A DNA stretch of 64,000 nt from Bacillota bacterium (GTDB lineage Bacteria > Bacillota > Clostridia > Christensenellales > Aristaeellaceae). Positions 32,462 to 41,316 of the stretch are shown here, piece by piece; within the stretch, counting starts at the first letter, position 1, and each line of letters opens with the position of its first letter. The notes beneath the pieces are model-generated. The model searched no databases and was not told the DNA's origin. It worked only from the letters and a program-made list of their open reading frames with translations. Both the position numbers and the translations under genes were made by a program. The stretch is taken from positions 1 to 64,000 of the forward strand of contig JAFADG010000051.1 in NCBI GenBank assembly GCA_023425025.1, written 5' to 3'.

Positions 32462-34033
32462 CTACCGTTCGCACTGCTCTGTTTCGCCAGCCTCCTCCAC
32501 ACCGCCCATTTCCGCCACAGGCGGGGGCGGTGTTCCGGAGCCTTTCGCAGGGTTCTTAGGGGCAGCGCCCCTAAGAAAGGGCTGCGCAAACAACGCTTCG
32601 CCTACCCCCCGCAGCGTCAGAGCCGGCCGGTGGGCCGGCAGCAGCACGGAATCGCCTTTTTTCAGCTCCAGGGCGTCGCCTTCCCAGCTTAGGAGCAGGG
32701 AATCCATGGCGGTCAGGAAGGCAAAGCGCCGGTCGTCAGGAGTGATAACAAGCTCGCCGGATACGTGCAGCCGGTCCAATTCAAAAATATCGTTGCGCAG
32801 CAGCGGTGCAAAGCCCGTTCCCTCCGTGCGGGGCGTGGGATCCAGTTGAAAATCAAGGTCCGCCACGTCCACCGCCTTTTGGATGTGCAGCGGCCTTTTT
32901 TGACCCTTGTCGTTGGTCCTGTCCCAATCATAAAAACGGTAGATCACATCGCTGGACTGCTGTATTTCATACAGCAGGATCCCCGCGCCAATGGCATGCA
33001 CGCAGCCGGCGGGAATAAAGCAAACGTCGCCTTCCTTCACCTTCACACGGCGCAGGTATTTTTCCACCGCCGCGCCATGATGACATGCCTCCATCAGTTC
33101 CTCCCTGGTCACGCCGGGCGTCAAGCCATATACCAGTTCGGCGCCGGGATCGGCCTGGAGGATCACCCAGGCCTCCGTCTTGCCCAGCTTGCCGTTTTCA
33201 TTTTTTCCGGCGTAGGCATCGCCCGGATGCACCTGCACGCTGAGGGCGTCTCTGGCGTCCAGGAGCTTGAGCAAAAGGGGGAACGGCCCTTTGATGTGGG
33301 TGCCCTGCAGCTTTTCACCGTAGGCGGCAAGCAGCTCCTGCAGCCCTTCGCCGCCCTCCACATGGCTTTCCATGCCGGGGATCACGCTGATTTCCAGGCT
33401 TTCGCCCGTCTTGTCATTAGGGATTTCCTTGCCAAAAAGCCTTTTCAGTTTGTCGCCGCCCCAGGGCAGCTCCGGCGCGCAGCGGAAATGGGGCCGCATG
33501 CGCATGGGCAAGAGCGGGCAATCCTCCCTCAAGGCAATTTCATAGCACTGGAACCGCGTGGTCCGGTGGTCGAATTTGACCTGCCCGGCCTTGCGCATGC
33601 CGATGCCCTCATACAGCGCCATGGCGCGGGCGTTTTTCAGGTATGTATCCAGGCGCAGGCTGTCATGGCCCGTCTCTTTGGCAATGCGCAGCACATGGCC
33701 CATGGCCTCCCGGCCAAGGCCCTGGCGCTGGCGCCTGGGGCTGACCACCAACCTGTGCAAAACAGCGGGCTTTACGCCAAAATGCCAATGCAGCGTAGCG
33801 TATTGGTCATCCTGATCCTCATTGACGGTGAAGGCCGCCAGCACTTCGCCTTCGTCTTCCAGGATGTGCAGGCTTCCCGCATCCACATCCTCCATCAAAA
33901 CCGCCTCGTTGGGGTATACCTCCCAGCGCCACTGATCGAGGCCCTTTTCATCCATATCCCGGATGCAGTCCTCAAAGAGCCGGCACAGCGCCGGGATGTC
34001 GGTCTGCGCCGCCTTGCGCGCAAGGATGCTCAT
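32462..34033 (-). CDS. GNAT acetyltransferase fused to mannose-6-phosphate isomerase
   Basis: A 523-residue two-domain protein. Residues 1-170 are a GNAT acetyltransferase (HRLVVSPRRQRQGLGREAMG binds acetyl-CoA). Residues 175-485 are a type I mannose-6-phosphate isomerase with the zinc ligands in QVHPGDAYAGKNENGKLGK-TEAW and FIPAGCVHAIG. The isomerase interconverts fructose-6-P and mannose-6-P for glycan precursors. The last 38 residues (from FLRGAAPKNPAKG) are read from a palindromic repeat and are not family sequence. It overlaps the ABC transporter gene by four bases. The fusion is in one unbroken frame. Confidence 0.85.
   Translation of the reverse strand: MSILARKAAQTDIPALCRLFEDCIRDMDEKGLDQWRWEVYPNEAVLMEDVDAGSLHILEDEGEVLAAFTVNEDQDDQYATLHWHFGVKPAVLHRLVVSPRRQRQGLGREAMGHVLRIAKETGHDSLRLDTYLKNARAMALYEGIGMRKAGQVKFDHRTTRFQCYEIALREDCPLLPMRMRPHFRCAPELPWGGDKLKRLFGKEIPNDKTGESLEISVIPGMESHVEGGEGLQELLAAYGEKLQGTHIKGPFPLLLKLLDARDALSVQVHPGDAYAGKNENGKLGKTEAWVILQADPGAELVYGLTPGVTREELMEACHHGAAVEKYLRRVKVKEGDVCFIPAGCVHAIGAGILLYEIQQSSDVIYRFYDWDRTNDKGQKRPLHIQKAVDVADLDFQLDPTPRTEGTGFAPLLRNDIFELDRLHVSGELVITPDDRRFAFLTAMDSLLLSWEGDALELKKGDSVLLPAHRPALTLRGVGEALFAQPFLRGAAPKNPAKGSGTPPPPVAEMGGVEEAGETEQCER
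32553..32577. repeat. Palindrome inside the 3' end of the GNAT-ManA gene
   Basis: TTCTTAGGGGC and GCCCCTAAGAA around AGC. It encodes part of the C-terminal tail and resembles the dispersed palindromes elsewhere in the window. Confidence 0.65.
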
Positions 34034-35799
34034 GATACCGCCTCCGTATACATGTGGTACAGGTTGTAGTAAACGCCTTTTTTCGCCAGCAGCTCGGCGT
34101 GGGTCCCCTGCTCCTCAACGCCCTTGTCGGTGAGTACCCAGATCACCGACGCGTTGCGTATGGTGGTCAGCCGGTGGGCGATGGTGAAGGTGGTACGGCC
34201 CTTGGCCAATGTCTCCAGGGATTTTTGCACAATGCGCTCGCTTTCGTTATCCAGGGCGGAGGTAGCCTCGTCCAGGATCAGGATGGGCGGGTTCTTCAAA
34301 AACACCCGGGCGATGGACACCCGCTGCTTCTGGCCGCCGGATAGCTTGACGCCCCGCTCACCCACAAACGTATCGTAGCCGTCGGGCAACTCTATGATGA
34401 AGTTGTGGGCGCCGGCCTGTTTGGCGGCCTTCTCCACCTCATCTTTTGTAGCGCCGGGCTTGCCGTAGGCGATATTTTCATACACCGTGCCGGAGAACAG
34501 GTATACCTCCTGCTGCACCATGCCGATGTTCTCCCGCAGGCTCTTTTGCGTAAACTTCCTTATATCCTGCCCATCCACCATCACCCGGCCCGCCGTCACA
34601 TCGTAAAACCTTGGGATCAGGTTGCAAAGCGTCGTTTTTCCGCTGCCGGAAGGGCCTACCAGGGCTACACTCTCGCCGGCCTTCACGTTCAGATTCAGGT
34701 TGGCCAGCACCTGCTTGCCATCGTCGCTGTAACCGAAGCTGACGTTTTCAAAGCCGACCTCGCCTTTGACGCTTTTGAGCACCTTGGCGTCAGGGGCGTC
34801 GGTGATCTCCAAGGGCGAATCCATGATCTGGCAGAAGCGCTCGATGCCCGTCATGCCCCGCTGGAACTGCTCGGTAAATTCCACAATGCGGCGGATGGAG
34901 GTCAAAAGCGTGGAGATGTACAGCAAATAGGCCATAAAATCGCCGGCCTGCAGCTTGCCGTCGATGATGAACAGCGCGCCGACGATCACCACCAGGATGT
35001 ACATCAGCCCGTCAAACACCCGGGTCGTAGTATGGAAACCGGCCATGGCCTTGTAGGCCACCTTTTTGGTTTGCAAAAACTGCATATTGCCTTCGCGGAA
35101 CTTTTCTTCCTCCATGGGCTCGTTGGCGAAGGATTTCACCACGCGGATGCCCAGCAGGCTGTCCTCCACCTGGGCGTTCAGCTCACCCACCTGATGGCGG
35201 GAATCCATGAACGCCTTGCGCATGCGCTTGTTGAAGACCCGGGCGAACAAAAGCATCAGCGGCAGCAGGATGAACACCATCAGCGTCAGCCAAAGGTTCA
35301 TGCCGGCCAGGATGAAAAACGAGACGACAATCTTGATGCCGGCGATAAAGAACTCTTCCGGGCAGTGATGGGCAAACTCCGTGATCTCAAACAGATCGCC
35401 GGTGATGCGGGCCATGATTTGGCCCACCTTGGCATTGCTGTAGTAGGAAAAGGACAATTGCTGCAGGTGGGCAAACAAGTCCCTGCGCATATCGGTTTCG
35501 ATGCGGCTGCCCATGATGTGCCCCACGGAGGCCATATAATAGGCGGCAGCGGCGTCGATCAGCCGCAGGACGATGTACACACCGCCCAGCTTCAGTATAT
35601 AATTTGCGGTAAGTCCCGCAAGGTCCGTCATGGCCTGGTTGGTGATGGCCCGAACGATCAGCGGCAGAACAAGCTCGCACAGCGTGGTCATCGCGGCACA
35701 TACAAGGTCAAAGGACATGGTTCCAAGATAGCCTTTATAATATGGGGCAAACCGTTTGATCAGCTTGCCGGTCTTCATAGCCGTCTTCTGTGACTGCAT
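34030..35799 (-). CDS. ABC transporter, fused permease and ATPase (MsbA/MDR type)
   Basis: A 589-residue half-transporter that works as a dimer to export lipids, drugs or peptides. The first 330 residues hold six membrane helices. The ATPase part has Walker A GPSGSGKTTLCN, a Q-loop, the signature LSGGQKQR, Walker B ILILDEATSALD and an H-loop TIAHR. Family length is normal. It is the first gene of a two-gene unit with the GNAT-ManA fusion (four-base overlap). GGGAGG stands 12 bases before the ATG at 35799. The substrate is unknown. Confidence 0.92.
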   Translation of the reverse strand: MQSQKTAMKTGKLIKRFAPYYKGYLGTMSFDLVCAAMTTLCELVLPLIVRAITNQAMTDLAGLTANYILKLGGVYIVLRLIDAAAAYYMASVGHIMGSRIETDMRRDLFAHLQQLSFSYYSNAKVGQIMARITGDLFEITEFAHHCPEEFFIAGIKIVVSFFILAGMNLWLTLMVFILLPLMLLFARVFNKRMRKAFMDSRHQVGELNAQVEDSLLGIRVVKSFANEPMEEEKFREGNMQFLQTKKVAYKAMAGFHTTTRVFDGLMYILVVIVGALFIIDGKLQAGDFMAYLLYISTLLTSIRRIVEFTEQFQRGMTGIERFCQIMDSPLEITDAPDAKVLKSVKGEVGFENVSFGYSDDGKQVLANLNLNVKAGESVALVGPSGSGKTTLCNLIPRFYDVTAGRVMVDGQDIRKFTQKSLRENIGMVQQEVYLFSGTVYENIAYGKPGATKDEVEKAAKQAGAHNFIIELPDGYDTFVGERGVKLSGGQKQRVSIARVFLKNPPILILDEATSALDNESERIVQKSLETLAKGRTTFTIAHRLTTIRNASVIWVLTDKGVEEQGTHAELLAKKGVYYNLYHMYTEAVS

Positions 35800-35841
35800 G
35801 AAAAACGCAACCTCCCTTTCGTATCATAAAAATAGTATATG

Positions 35842-36462
35842 CTATGGCATAATCAGCATGGCCTGGCGGGATAATTCCGACAGCTGCGCCTCCTCCGTCT
35901 TCGGCACCGCAAAGGCATACAGCGCATTCTCCCCCCGCACATGCAGCCGTATGCCATCGGAGGATTCCATGCGCACGGCCGTCATGCCGGCCAGCGCCCC
36001 GGTCAGGGTGTTGTTGATCAGATAATCGCCCTTTGGCAAAAGGGAAAAGGCTTCCGAGGGATAGATGCTGATAAGCGTCAGCTTCCCCCCCGCCTGGGTA
36101 TGGTAGTTCAGCGTCACCAGCCGGGCAAACGCTCCTTCATACGCCAGATCGTTCACCACGCCGCCGTCAAAGGAAAGCGCCTCAGTGGGCTGCAGCGCCA
36201 AAACCGGCGCGGGAAAAATCTCCGTCAGCCTGCCAATGTCCGCAAGGGAGCCGATCTGCCTTGGCTGCTCCGGAGCAAGGGCAACGGCCGGGGCCTTCGT
36301 TTCCTCAGGCGCCTGCTGATCAGCCGGGATTTCCGCCAGGATTACGGCAAGGTAAAAAGCGGCGATGCAGACCACGACCAGTATCACCAGCAGCAACCGC
36401 TCCAGCACCTTGCGCAGCGCGGCGCTGAGCTTGCTTTGTTTTTTGGGTTTTCTTGGCATCAT
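35842..36462 (-). CDS. Single-pass membrane protein of unknown function
   Basis: A 206-residue protein: a basic N-terminus (PRKPKKQSKLSAALRKV), one membrane helix (about residues 22-46), a Pro/Ala/Glu linker and an outside domain of roughly 130 residues with alternating hydrophobic strands. I do not recognise the family. It follows the zinc-ribbon gene by nine bases on the same strand, so they are co-transcribed. No motif points to an activity. Confidence 0.6.
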   Translation of the reverse strand: MMPRKPKKQSKLSAALRKVLERLLLVILVVVCIAAFYLAVILAEIPADQQAPEETKAPAVALAPEQPRQIGSLADIGRLTEIFPAPVLALQPTEALSFDGGVVNDLAYEGAFARLVTLNYHTQAGGKLTLISIYPSEAFSLLPKGDYLINNTLTGALAGMTAVRMESSDGIRLHVRGENALYAFAVPKTEEAQLSELSRQAMLIMP

Positions 36463-36471
36463 GATCTCCTG

Positions 36472-37272
36472 TCAGTCTTTCAGGCGTTCCTTCAAAGAAC
36501 CAAGCGCTTCTTCCAGAAACAAGGTTTCGCCCTGGAATTCCTGCGCAAAGCCCGCGTAAAACGCACGGGACAGCAGTTCCTGCCGGGGCCCTGTGAGAAG
36601 CGGTTCAGAAAGCATGCGCTCTATCATATCCGCCACCGGCTCGGCCAGCAGTCTTTGGGGCTTGCCGACGGGGGCAAAACCGAAGATGGGCTTCATATAG
36701 CGGCTGCTGCCCTTTAAAAACAGGCGGATGTACTCCCCCGACAGCGCCGTCAGGTACTCCTTCAAAAACGCCTGGGGATCGCCGGCCAGCGCCATGGCCT
36801 TTTGCAGCCGTTCCTCCTCAAAAAGCTCCCTGACCATCTGCTCCCGCTGTGCATGGGTGTGCTCCTCCGGCACTTCAAAGGCATGCAGAAGATAGCACTT
36901 GATCACAGAAAAGTCAACCTTGCGCCTATCCCGCTCGTGAAACCTGCCATGCAGAAGCAGCGCCTTTTGCACGCGAAGGTCTTCAGGCGCAGCTTCCTCC
37001 GCCTTTTTCAGCAGCGCGTACCGCTTTACGGGATCACTTTCCTCCTGGGCCTTCTTGAGGTATGGCACCGGGTCCTCCAAAGAATGCGGCGCCGGCTTGT
37101 CCGCCGGATACGTTTGCGGCGCGCCCGTTTCCGGCACCTTCAGCACAACCGCCTGGCCATTCTTTTCCGGCAACAGCCGCACGGCACAGTAGGGGCAGGA
37201 ATAGGGAACAAGCTTTCTTTCCGCCTCGATATCCATGCGTCCGCCGCATGAAGGACAAATCAAAGGCATCAT
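36472..37272 (-). CDS. Zinc-ribbon protein of unknown function
   Basis: A 266-residue protein with an N-terminal zinc ribbon (CPSCGGRMDIEAERKLVPY then CPYC, residues 6-29) and a mostly helical remainder rich in Leu, Glu and Lys (KKAQEESDPVKRYALLKKAE looks like a TPR-type helical repeat). No membrane segment is present. GGAAAGGAGGG precedes the ATG at 37272. It forms an operon with the membrane protein downstream. The family is common in clostridial genomes as uncharacterised zinc-ribbon proteins; the function is unknown. Confidence 0.65.
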   Translation of the reverse strand: MMPLICPSCGGRMDIEAERKLVPYSCPYCAVRLLPEKNGQAVVLKVPETGAPQTYPADKPAPHSLEDPVPYLKKAQEESDPVKRYALLKKAEEAAPEDLRVQKALLLHGRFHERDRRKVDFSVIKCYLLHAFEVPEEHTHAQREQMVRELFEEERLQKAMALAGDPQAFLKEYLTALSGEYIRLFLKGSSRYMKPIFGFAPVGKPQRLLAEPVADMIERMLSEPLLTGPRQELLSRAFYAGFAQEFQGETLFLEEALGSLKERLKD

Positions 37273-37351
37273 CAACAAGCCCTCCTTTCCTATATTCTGC
37301 CTGTCAGTATACCATAAAACACGCATTCAAGGAACGCGTTTGAGAAAGATT

Positions 37352-37388
37352 GCGGGAAGGGACCCTTTTGAAAAAGGCCCCTTCCCGC
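37352..37388. repeat. Dispersed palindrome (sister of the one at 3675)
   Basis: GCGGGAAGGGACCCTTTT and AAAAAGGCCCCTTCCCGC form a hairpin, followed by ACCCATCC. The copy at 3675 is followed by ACCCCTCC, so the similarity extends past the stem. It lies between two minus-strand genes and may end the flavin-reductase... upstream side only if transcribed rightward. Confidence 0.65.
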
Positions 37389-37432
37389 ACCCATCCTCCC
37401 AAAAATTTCATAATTAGAACGCCTATGCAAAG

Positions 37433-38059
37433 TTATCCTTTCTTACGGGGCCTTGTTTTGTAAGCGGCCATGCGGTTTTTCAGCACGGTGTCCTTGGCCA
37501 CGGAATGGCCGAAAAAGCCCAGCACATCCCCCAGCGTCTGGTACACGCCGTGGTTATAGGCCACCAAACCGGCCCTGTCCAGGCGCAGGGAGCCCTTTTC
37601 ATCCTTCAGGGCATTGTGCGCGGCGACGCCGACAATGCGGGACAAAAACATGTCATGGCTCCCCAGCGGTATCACCTTCTCCACCCGGCAGCACATGTAC
37701 GCGGGCGCTTCCAGCAATGCCGGCGCATGCTCCAAAGGCGGCGCGGGGATGGCATGCAGGCCGCACTCCTTGAATTTGTCCATGTCGCGCCCGCTCTTCA
37801 CGCCGCAAAAATCGGCGGCCCGGGCCAGTTTTTGATCCACCAGGTTCACCACAAATTCGCCTGTGGATGCAATCAGGCCATAGGAGTGGCGGCTTTTGCG
37901 GATGCTGACCGACAGCATGGGCGGATCGGAGCAGACCATGCCCGCCCAGGCCAGGGTGATGAGATTCGGCGCGCCTTCCAGGCCTTGGCAGCTCACCATC
38001 ACAATGGGTACCGGCGACAAAAGAGGGCAGGGATCCAGGGAAAAGAAATCAGGATGCAT
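37433..38059 (-). CDS. Flavin reductase-like FMN-binding protein
   Basis: A 208-residue protein of the flavin reductase/DIM6-NTAB family, which binds FMN in a split-barrel and often reduces flavins or acts as an electron donor. Typical parts are PVPIVMVSCQGLEGAPNLIT, the SVSIRKSRHSYGLIASTGEF segment and FKECGLHAIPAP. The start at 38059 (MHPDFF) has AAAGGAGCC; the longer frame to 38113 lacks an SD. It stands alone on the minus strand. The substrate and partner are not evident. Confidence 0.82.
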   Translation of the reverse strand: MHPDFFSLDPCPLLSPVPIVMVSCQGLEGAPNLITLAWAGMVCSDPPMLSVSIRKSRHSYGLIASTGEFVVNLVDQKLARAADFCGVKSGRDMDKFKECGLHAIPAPPLEHAPALLEAPAYMCCRVEKVIPLGSHDMFLSRIVGVAAHNALKDEKGSLRLDRAGLVAYNHGVYQTLGDVLGFFGHSVAKDTVLKNRMAAYKTRPRKKG

Positions 38060-38188
38060 AGGCGGCTCCTTTCTGTAGGTAAGGCGGGAAAAAGGGAATA
38101 AAGTCTCGGACAAGAAGCAGAAATTTTACTGCAACATTATATAGATAAAATTGAAGTTACTGCACGTAAATATCAAATTTTAGGGATG

Positions 38189-38210
38189 CTCAAGGGATAT
38201 ATCCCTTGAG
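38189..38210. repeat. 22-base perfect palindrome
   Basis: CTCAAGGGATATATCCCTTGAG. It resembles the other GGGAT/ATCCC palindromes in the window. It lies in the 313-base gap between divergent genes. A likely promoter for the AEC gene follows: TTGCGG (38239-38244), 18 bases, TACAAT (38263-38268). Confidence 0.6.
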
Positions 38211-38372
38211 TGGGGGGCCATGGGGCAAAGCACCCTGGTTGCGGCAGGGTATAAAAATAGTGTACAATGTGGGCCAGAACGTGTCAACCGTTTGCGGGTT
38301 GTGAAAAACGTTCCGGGAGGTAATGGAGGGTCGGAGTCCTCCAATTCAGCCGCCTAGTCAGGAGTTCATATT

Positions 38373-39266
38373 ATGCAGGTATTAAACCAGGCAATCGTAT
38401 TATTTTTATTGATGGCCCTGGGGTATTTTATCGCGAAAAAGCGTATTCTGGACAGGGGCGCTTTTGACGGGCTGAACAAATTTGTTTTATTGTTTACACT
38501 GCCCTGTTTAACCTTTGCCAAGCTGCAGCGGGATGCCCTGCCGGGCCAGATGGGCGAGCTTTTGCAAACCTTCCTGTTTGCCGCCGTCAGCATACTTCTG
38601 TGCGGGGGAATCGCAATTTTGTATACCCGCCGGGAAACGGAAAAGCGGCAGGCGGTATTTATTCATATGGCCATGTTCTCCAACAGCGGCTATATGGGCT
38701 ACCCGCTGATCATTGCCGCTTTGGGCGAGCAGAAGCTGATTTACGCCGTCATGTACGTGGCCGCTTTCAACCTGTTAACGTGGACGGTGGGCGTGTACCT
38801 GTATGCCGGCAAGGCAGGGCTGTCGCTCAAACGGATACTGCTGAATCCCACGCTGATTGCGGTCACGCTGGGAACGTTATTCTTTGCCTTCTCCATCCGC
38901 ATTCATAAGCTGCCGCTGGACGCCATGAACATGCTGGGCGATACAACAACCCCTTTATCCATGGTCATCATCGGCGCACGGCTGGCAGACCTTAAGCTTG
39001 CCGACTTAAAGGATGGCATGATGCTTTTCTCCTGCCTGATGCGCCTTGCCGTCTTTCCCCTTATGATTTGGGGCATACTGACGGTGCTCAACGTACCCAG
39101 AGGCGTGCTGGAGGGCGTGTTCATCTGTTCCGCCATGCCGGGGGCGGCCGCAACGGCCATGCAGGCGGAATACTACCACGGCGACGGGCTCACGGCCTCC
39201 CGCAGCGTGGCAGTCAGCACGGCGCTGTCGGTGGTCACCATACCCATCATTCTTCAATTGCTGTAA
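38373..39266 (+). CDS. AEC-family (auxin efflux carrier-like) transporter
   Basis: A 297-residue membrane protein with about ten helices in two halves, the layout of AEC transporters that move organic or amino acids. The N-terminus LFLLMALGYFIAKKRILDRG and the conserved MFSNSGYMGYPLIIAALGE and CSAMPGAAATAMQAEYY segments are typical. The substrate is unknown; bacterial members are often malate or other dicarboxylate carriers. An AGGAG lies 8 bases before the ATG. The gene downstream follows by 16 bases and may share the transcript. Confidence 0.85.
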   Translation: MQVLNQAIVLFLLMALGYFIAKKRILDRGAFDGLNKFVLLFTLPCLTFAKLQRDALPGQMGELLQTFLFAAVSILLCGGIAILYTRRETEKRQAVFIHMAMFSNSGYMGYPLIIAALGEQKLIYAVMYVAAFNLLTWTVGVYLYAGKAGLSLKRILLNPTLIAVTLGTLFFAFSIRIHKLPLDAMNMLGDTTTPLSMVIIGARLADLKLADLKDGMMLFSCLMRLAVFPLMIWGILTVLNVPRGVLEGVFICSAMPGAAATAMQAEYYHGDGLTASRSVAVSTALSVVTIPIILQLL

Positions 39267-39282
39267 ATAAGGAGGGAGAGCG

Positions 39283-40149
39283 TTGGCACGCGGAAAGCAC
39301 CAAAAGGGAGGCTGCCTGTCCCGGCTGATCACATTCCTGCTTCTTCTGTTCGTACTTGTCTATCCTTTTTACCAGGCCAGGGTACTAAATGTAGAAGAAA
39401 AAACGCTGGAGATCAGCGGCCTTGACCCGGCGCTGGACGGCCTGAAGATCGTGTACGCCTCCGACATCCATCAGGGCCCCTTCTTTACCCAGAGCCGCGT
39501 CAATTCCCTGGTCGCGCAAATCAACGCCTTCAATGCCGATCTTGTGCTGCTGGGCGGCGATTACGCCATCGATTCCGATACGGCCATCGATTTTTTCAAG
39601 ACCCTGCCCAAGATTCAGGCCCGGCGCCTGGTGGCCGGCGTGGTGGGCAACCATGACCGCACCGTGCCGGAAAGCAACCTGAACCTTTTGCAAAGCGCCA
39701 TGTTAAGCGCCGGCGTTCTGCCGCTGGTCAACGCCACAAAGGAAGTGCGCGTCGGCAATGCCACGCTGTACCTTGCCGGCGTGGATGACTACAACAACGG
39801 CCACCCGCAGATTCAGCAGGTGGCCTGGGAAATGCGGGAAAGCGACTTCGTTATCTTCCTGACCCACTCCCCCGACAACCTGCCGGAGGCGTTTGACGTA
39901 AAAAACAGCCAGGGCAGCACCAATTGGTTTGACCTTTCCCTGACCGGCCATACCCACGGCGGGCAGGTGACCATCTTTGGCAAGGCCCTGTTCAATCCGC
40001 TGTCCAAGGCGTCCGACAGATACCTGTCCGGCTGGGTGCAGGAGAACAAGGCGATGGTGCTGGTATCCAACGGCGTAGGCTTGACCGGTCTGCCGGTCAG
40101 GCTTTTTGCCCCGGCGCAGCTTCACGTGATTACCCTCAAACGCAAATAA
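39283..40149 (+). CDS. Membrane-anchored metallophosphoesterase
   Basis: A 288-residue protein of the YkuE/YaeI type. An N-terminal helix (about 14-32) anchors it. The metal-site motifs are SDIHQGPF, GGDYAIDSD, GNHD and GHTHGGQ, the calcineurin-like set. Relatives act on lipid head-group phosphates such as UDP-diacylglucosamine or phosphatidyl lipids. The start is a TTG at 39283 behind GGAGGGAGAGC. It is convergent with the DUF4363 gene. Confidence 0.87.
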   Translation: MARGKHQKGGCLSRLITFLLLLFVLVYPFYQARVLNVEEKTLEISGLDPALDGLKIVYASDIHQGPFFTQSRVNSLVAQINAFNADLVLLGGDYAIDSDTAIDFFKTLPKIQARRLVAGVVGNHDRTVPESNLNLLQSAMLSAGVLPLVNATKEVRVGNATLYLAGVDDYNNGHPQIQQVAWEMRESDFVIFLTHSPDNLPEAFDVKNSQGSTNWFDLSLTGHTHGGQVTIFGKALFNPLSKASDRYLSGWVQENKAMVLVSNGVGLTGLPVRLFAPAQLHVITLKRK

Positions 40150-40152
40150 CCC

Positions 40153-40536
40153 TTATAAAATATTGCCGATGCGCAAGGCATCCCGGTGGTGGATATGGCG
40201 CAGCGATTCATTCAGCTCCGCCGCGGTCCAGAGACTCAGGCCCTTGTCCTCCGCCTCCAGCGCGGCGTAAAGCCGCTCAAGGCCCAGGTTGACATCGTCC
40301 GTATCGGTGTGGTTGACCCAGAACTGCAGCCACTCGCAGGTTTCCTCCCATTCGTTGGTCATATCCTCTACCGCGCTTCTGGCCTTTTGCCAGTCGCCGG
40401 CCCTTATGCTATCCTTGGCGATTTCCAGGTCGAGGGTAAAATCCCTGGAGACCTTGGCGCCCAAAGTGGCTGATGTAATGCCGATGGCCGCGATCAGTAC
40501 CACCAGAATGATCACCGTCCAAAGCGTTGCCTTCAT
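40153..40536 (-). CDS. DUF4363 family protein
   Basis: A 127-residue protein with one N-terminal helix (about 5-25) and an outside helical domain containing ARSAVEDMTNEWEETCEWLQ. This fits DUF4363, which in Clostridia is usually encoded next to a DUF421 protein, as it is here (three bases after it). The function is unknown; the pairing suggests that the two proteins work together at the membrane, possibly in spores. Confidence 0.72.
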   Translation of the reverse strand: MKATLWTVIILVVLIAAIGITSATLGAKVSRDFTLDLEIAKDSIRAGDWQKARSAVEDMTNEWEETCEWLQFWVNHTDTDDVNLGLERLYAALEAEDKGLSLWTAAELNESLRHIHHRDALRIGNIL

Positions 40537-40539
40537 GCG

Positions 40540-41262
40540 TCACCATCCAATCCCGCCGGGGGGTACCGCATCCACGATCATGGATTGATCGGCGCGCCGC
40601 CCCTGCAAAAACATTTTGCCGCTGGTATCCAGGCTGCAAAGCAATATATCCTTATAGGAAGCAAACCCGCAATGCTTCAGTTTTGCGTTCAGCCATTCCT
40701 CGGGGATTTTTCCCATCATCATGTTTTTCTGCTCAAGCACCCCGTCCAGGATCAGCGTCAGGGGTATGCCTTCATACCCGGTGGCGATGGATAGGTCCTC
40801 CGGGGTAGCCGGCCGCTTTTGCGGCTTGGGGAAAATGCTGACCTTGCCGCTGGTTTCCATGATGGCGGTATCCACGTCCGATGGATTCAGCACGCCGCCG
40901 GTGCGTATCTCCTCCAGCAGGTCGTTCAGGTTGAAGCACAGCTTTTCCAGCTCCTTGACCTGTATAACGCCGTTTTTGATCAGCACCGTAGGCGTGCCGC
41001 TGAAGAGGTCGCGCAGCTTCTGGCTCTTCATGGAGATCAGGGTAAACAGCCCGTGGAGCACCACCAGCCCCATCATGGGCACAATGCCATACAAAAGCGG
41101 CGTTCCCACATCCGCCATGGGGGTTACCGCCAGGTTGGCAATCAATATGGCCACCACCAGCTCAAAGGGCTGCAATTGTCCCACCTGGCGTTTGCCCATG
41201 ATCCGCATGAAGACCACCGCCAGCAGAAACAAAATAACCGAACGCAAAAATACGGTGAGCAT
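40540..41262 (-). CDS. DUF421 (YetF-like) membrane protein
   Basis: A 240-residue protein with three N-terminal helices (about residues 4-24, 34-52 and 56-76) and a soluble C-terminal domain. The block RIMGKRQVGQLQPFELVVAI is the DUF421 signature. YetF-type proteins are found in spore-formers, and some spore-membrane members take part in germination. The start at 41262 has AAGGAGGATGCC. It forms a unit with the DUF4363 gene. Confidence 0.83.
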   Translation of the reverse strand: MLTVFLRSVILFLLAVVFMRIMGKRQVGQLQPFELVVAILIANLAVTPMADVGTPLLYGIVPMMGLVVLHGLFTLISMKSQKLRDLFSGTPTVLIKNGVIQVKELEKLCFNLNDLLEEIRTGGVLNPSDVDTAIMETSGKVSIFPKPQKRPATPEDLSIATGYEGIPLTLILDGVLEQKNMMMGKIPEEWLNAKLKHCGFASYKDILLCSLDTSGKMFLQGRRADQSMIVDAVPPGGIGW

Positions 41263-41316
41263 GGCATCCTCCTTGACAGCAAATCCAGCTTTAGTATGGG
41301 CGCGTTGAGGAAAACC

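Noticed and set aside
34405..35793. 462-codon plus-strand frame
   Set aside because: Antisense of the ABC transporter; composition rich in His, Gln and Gly without motifs.
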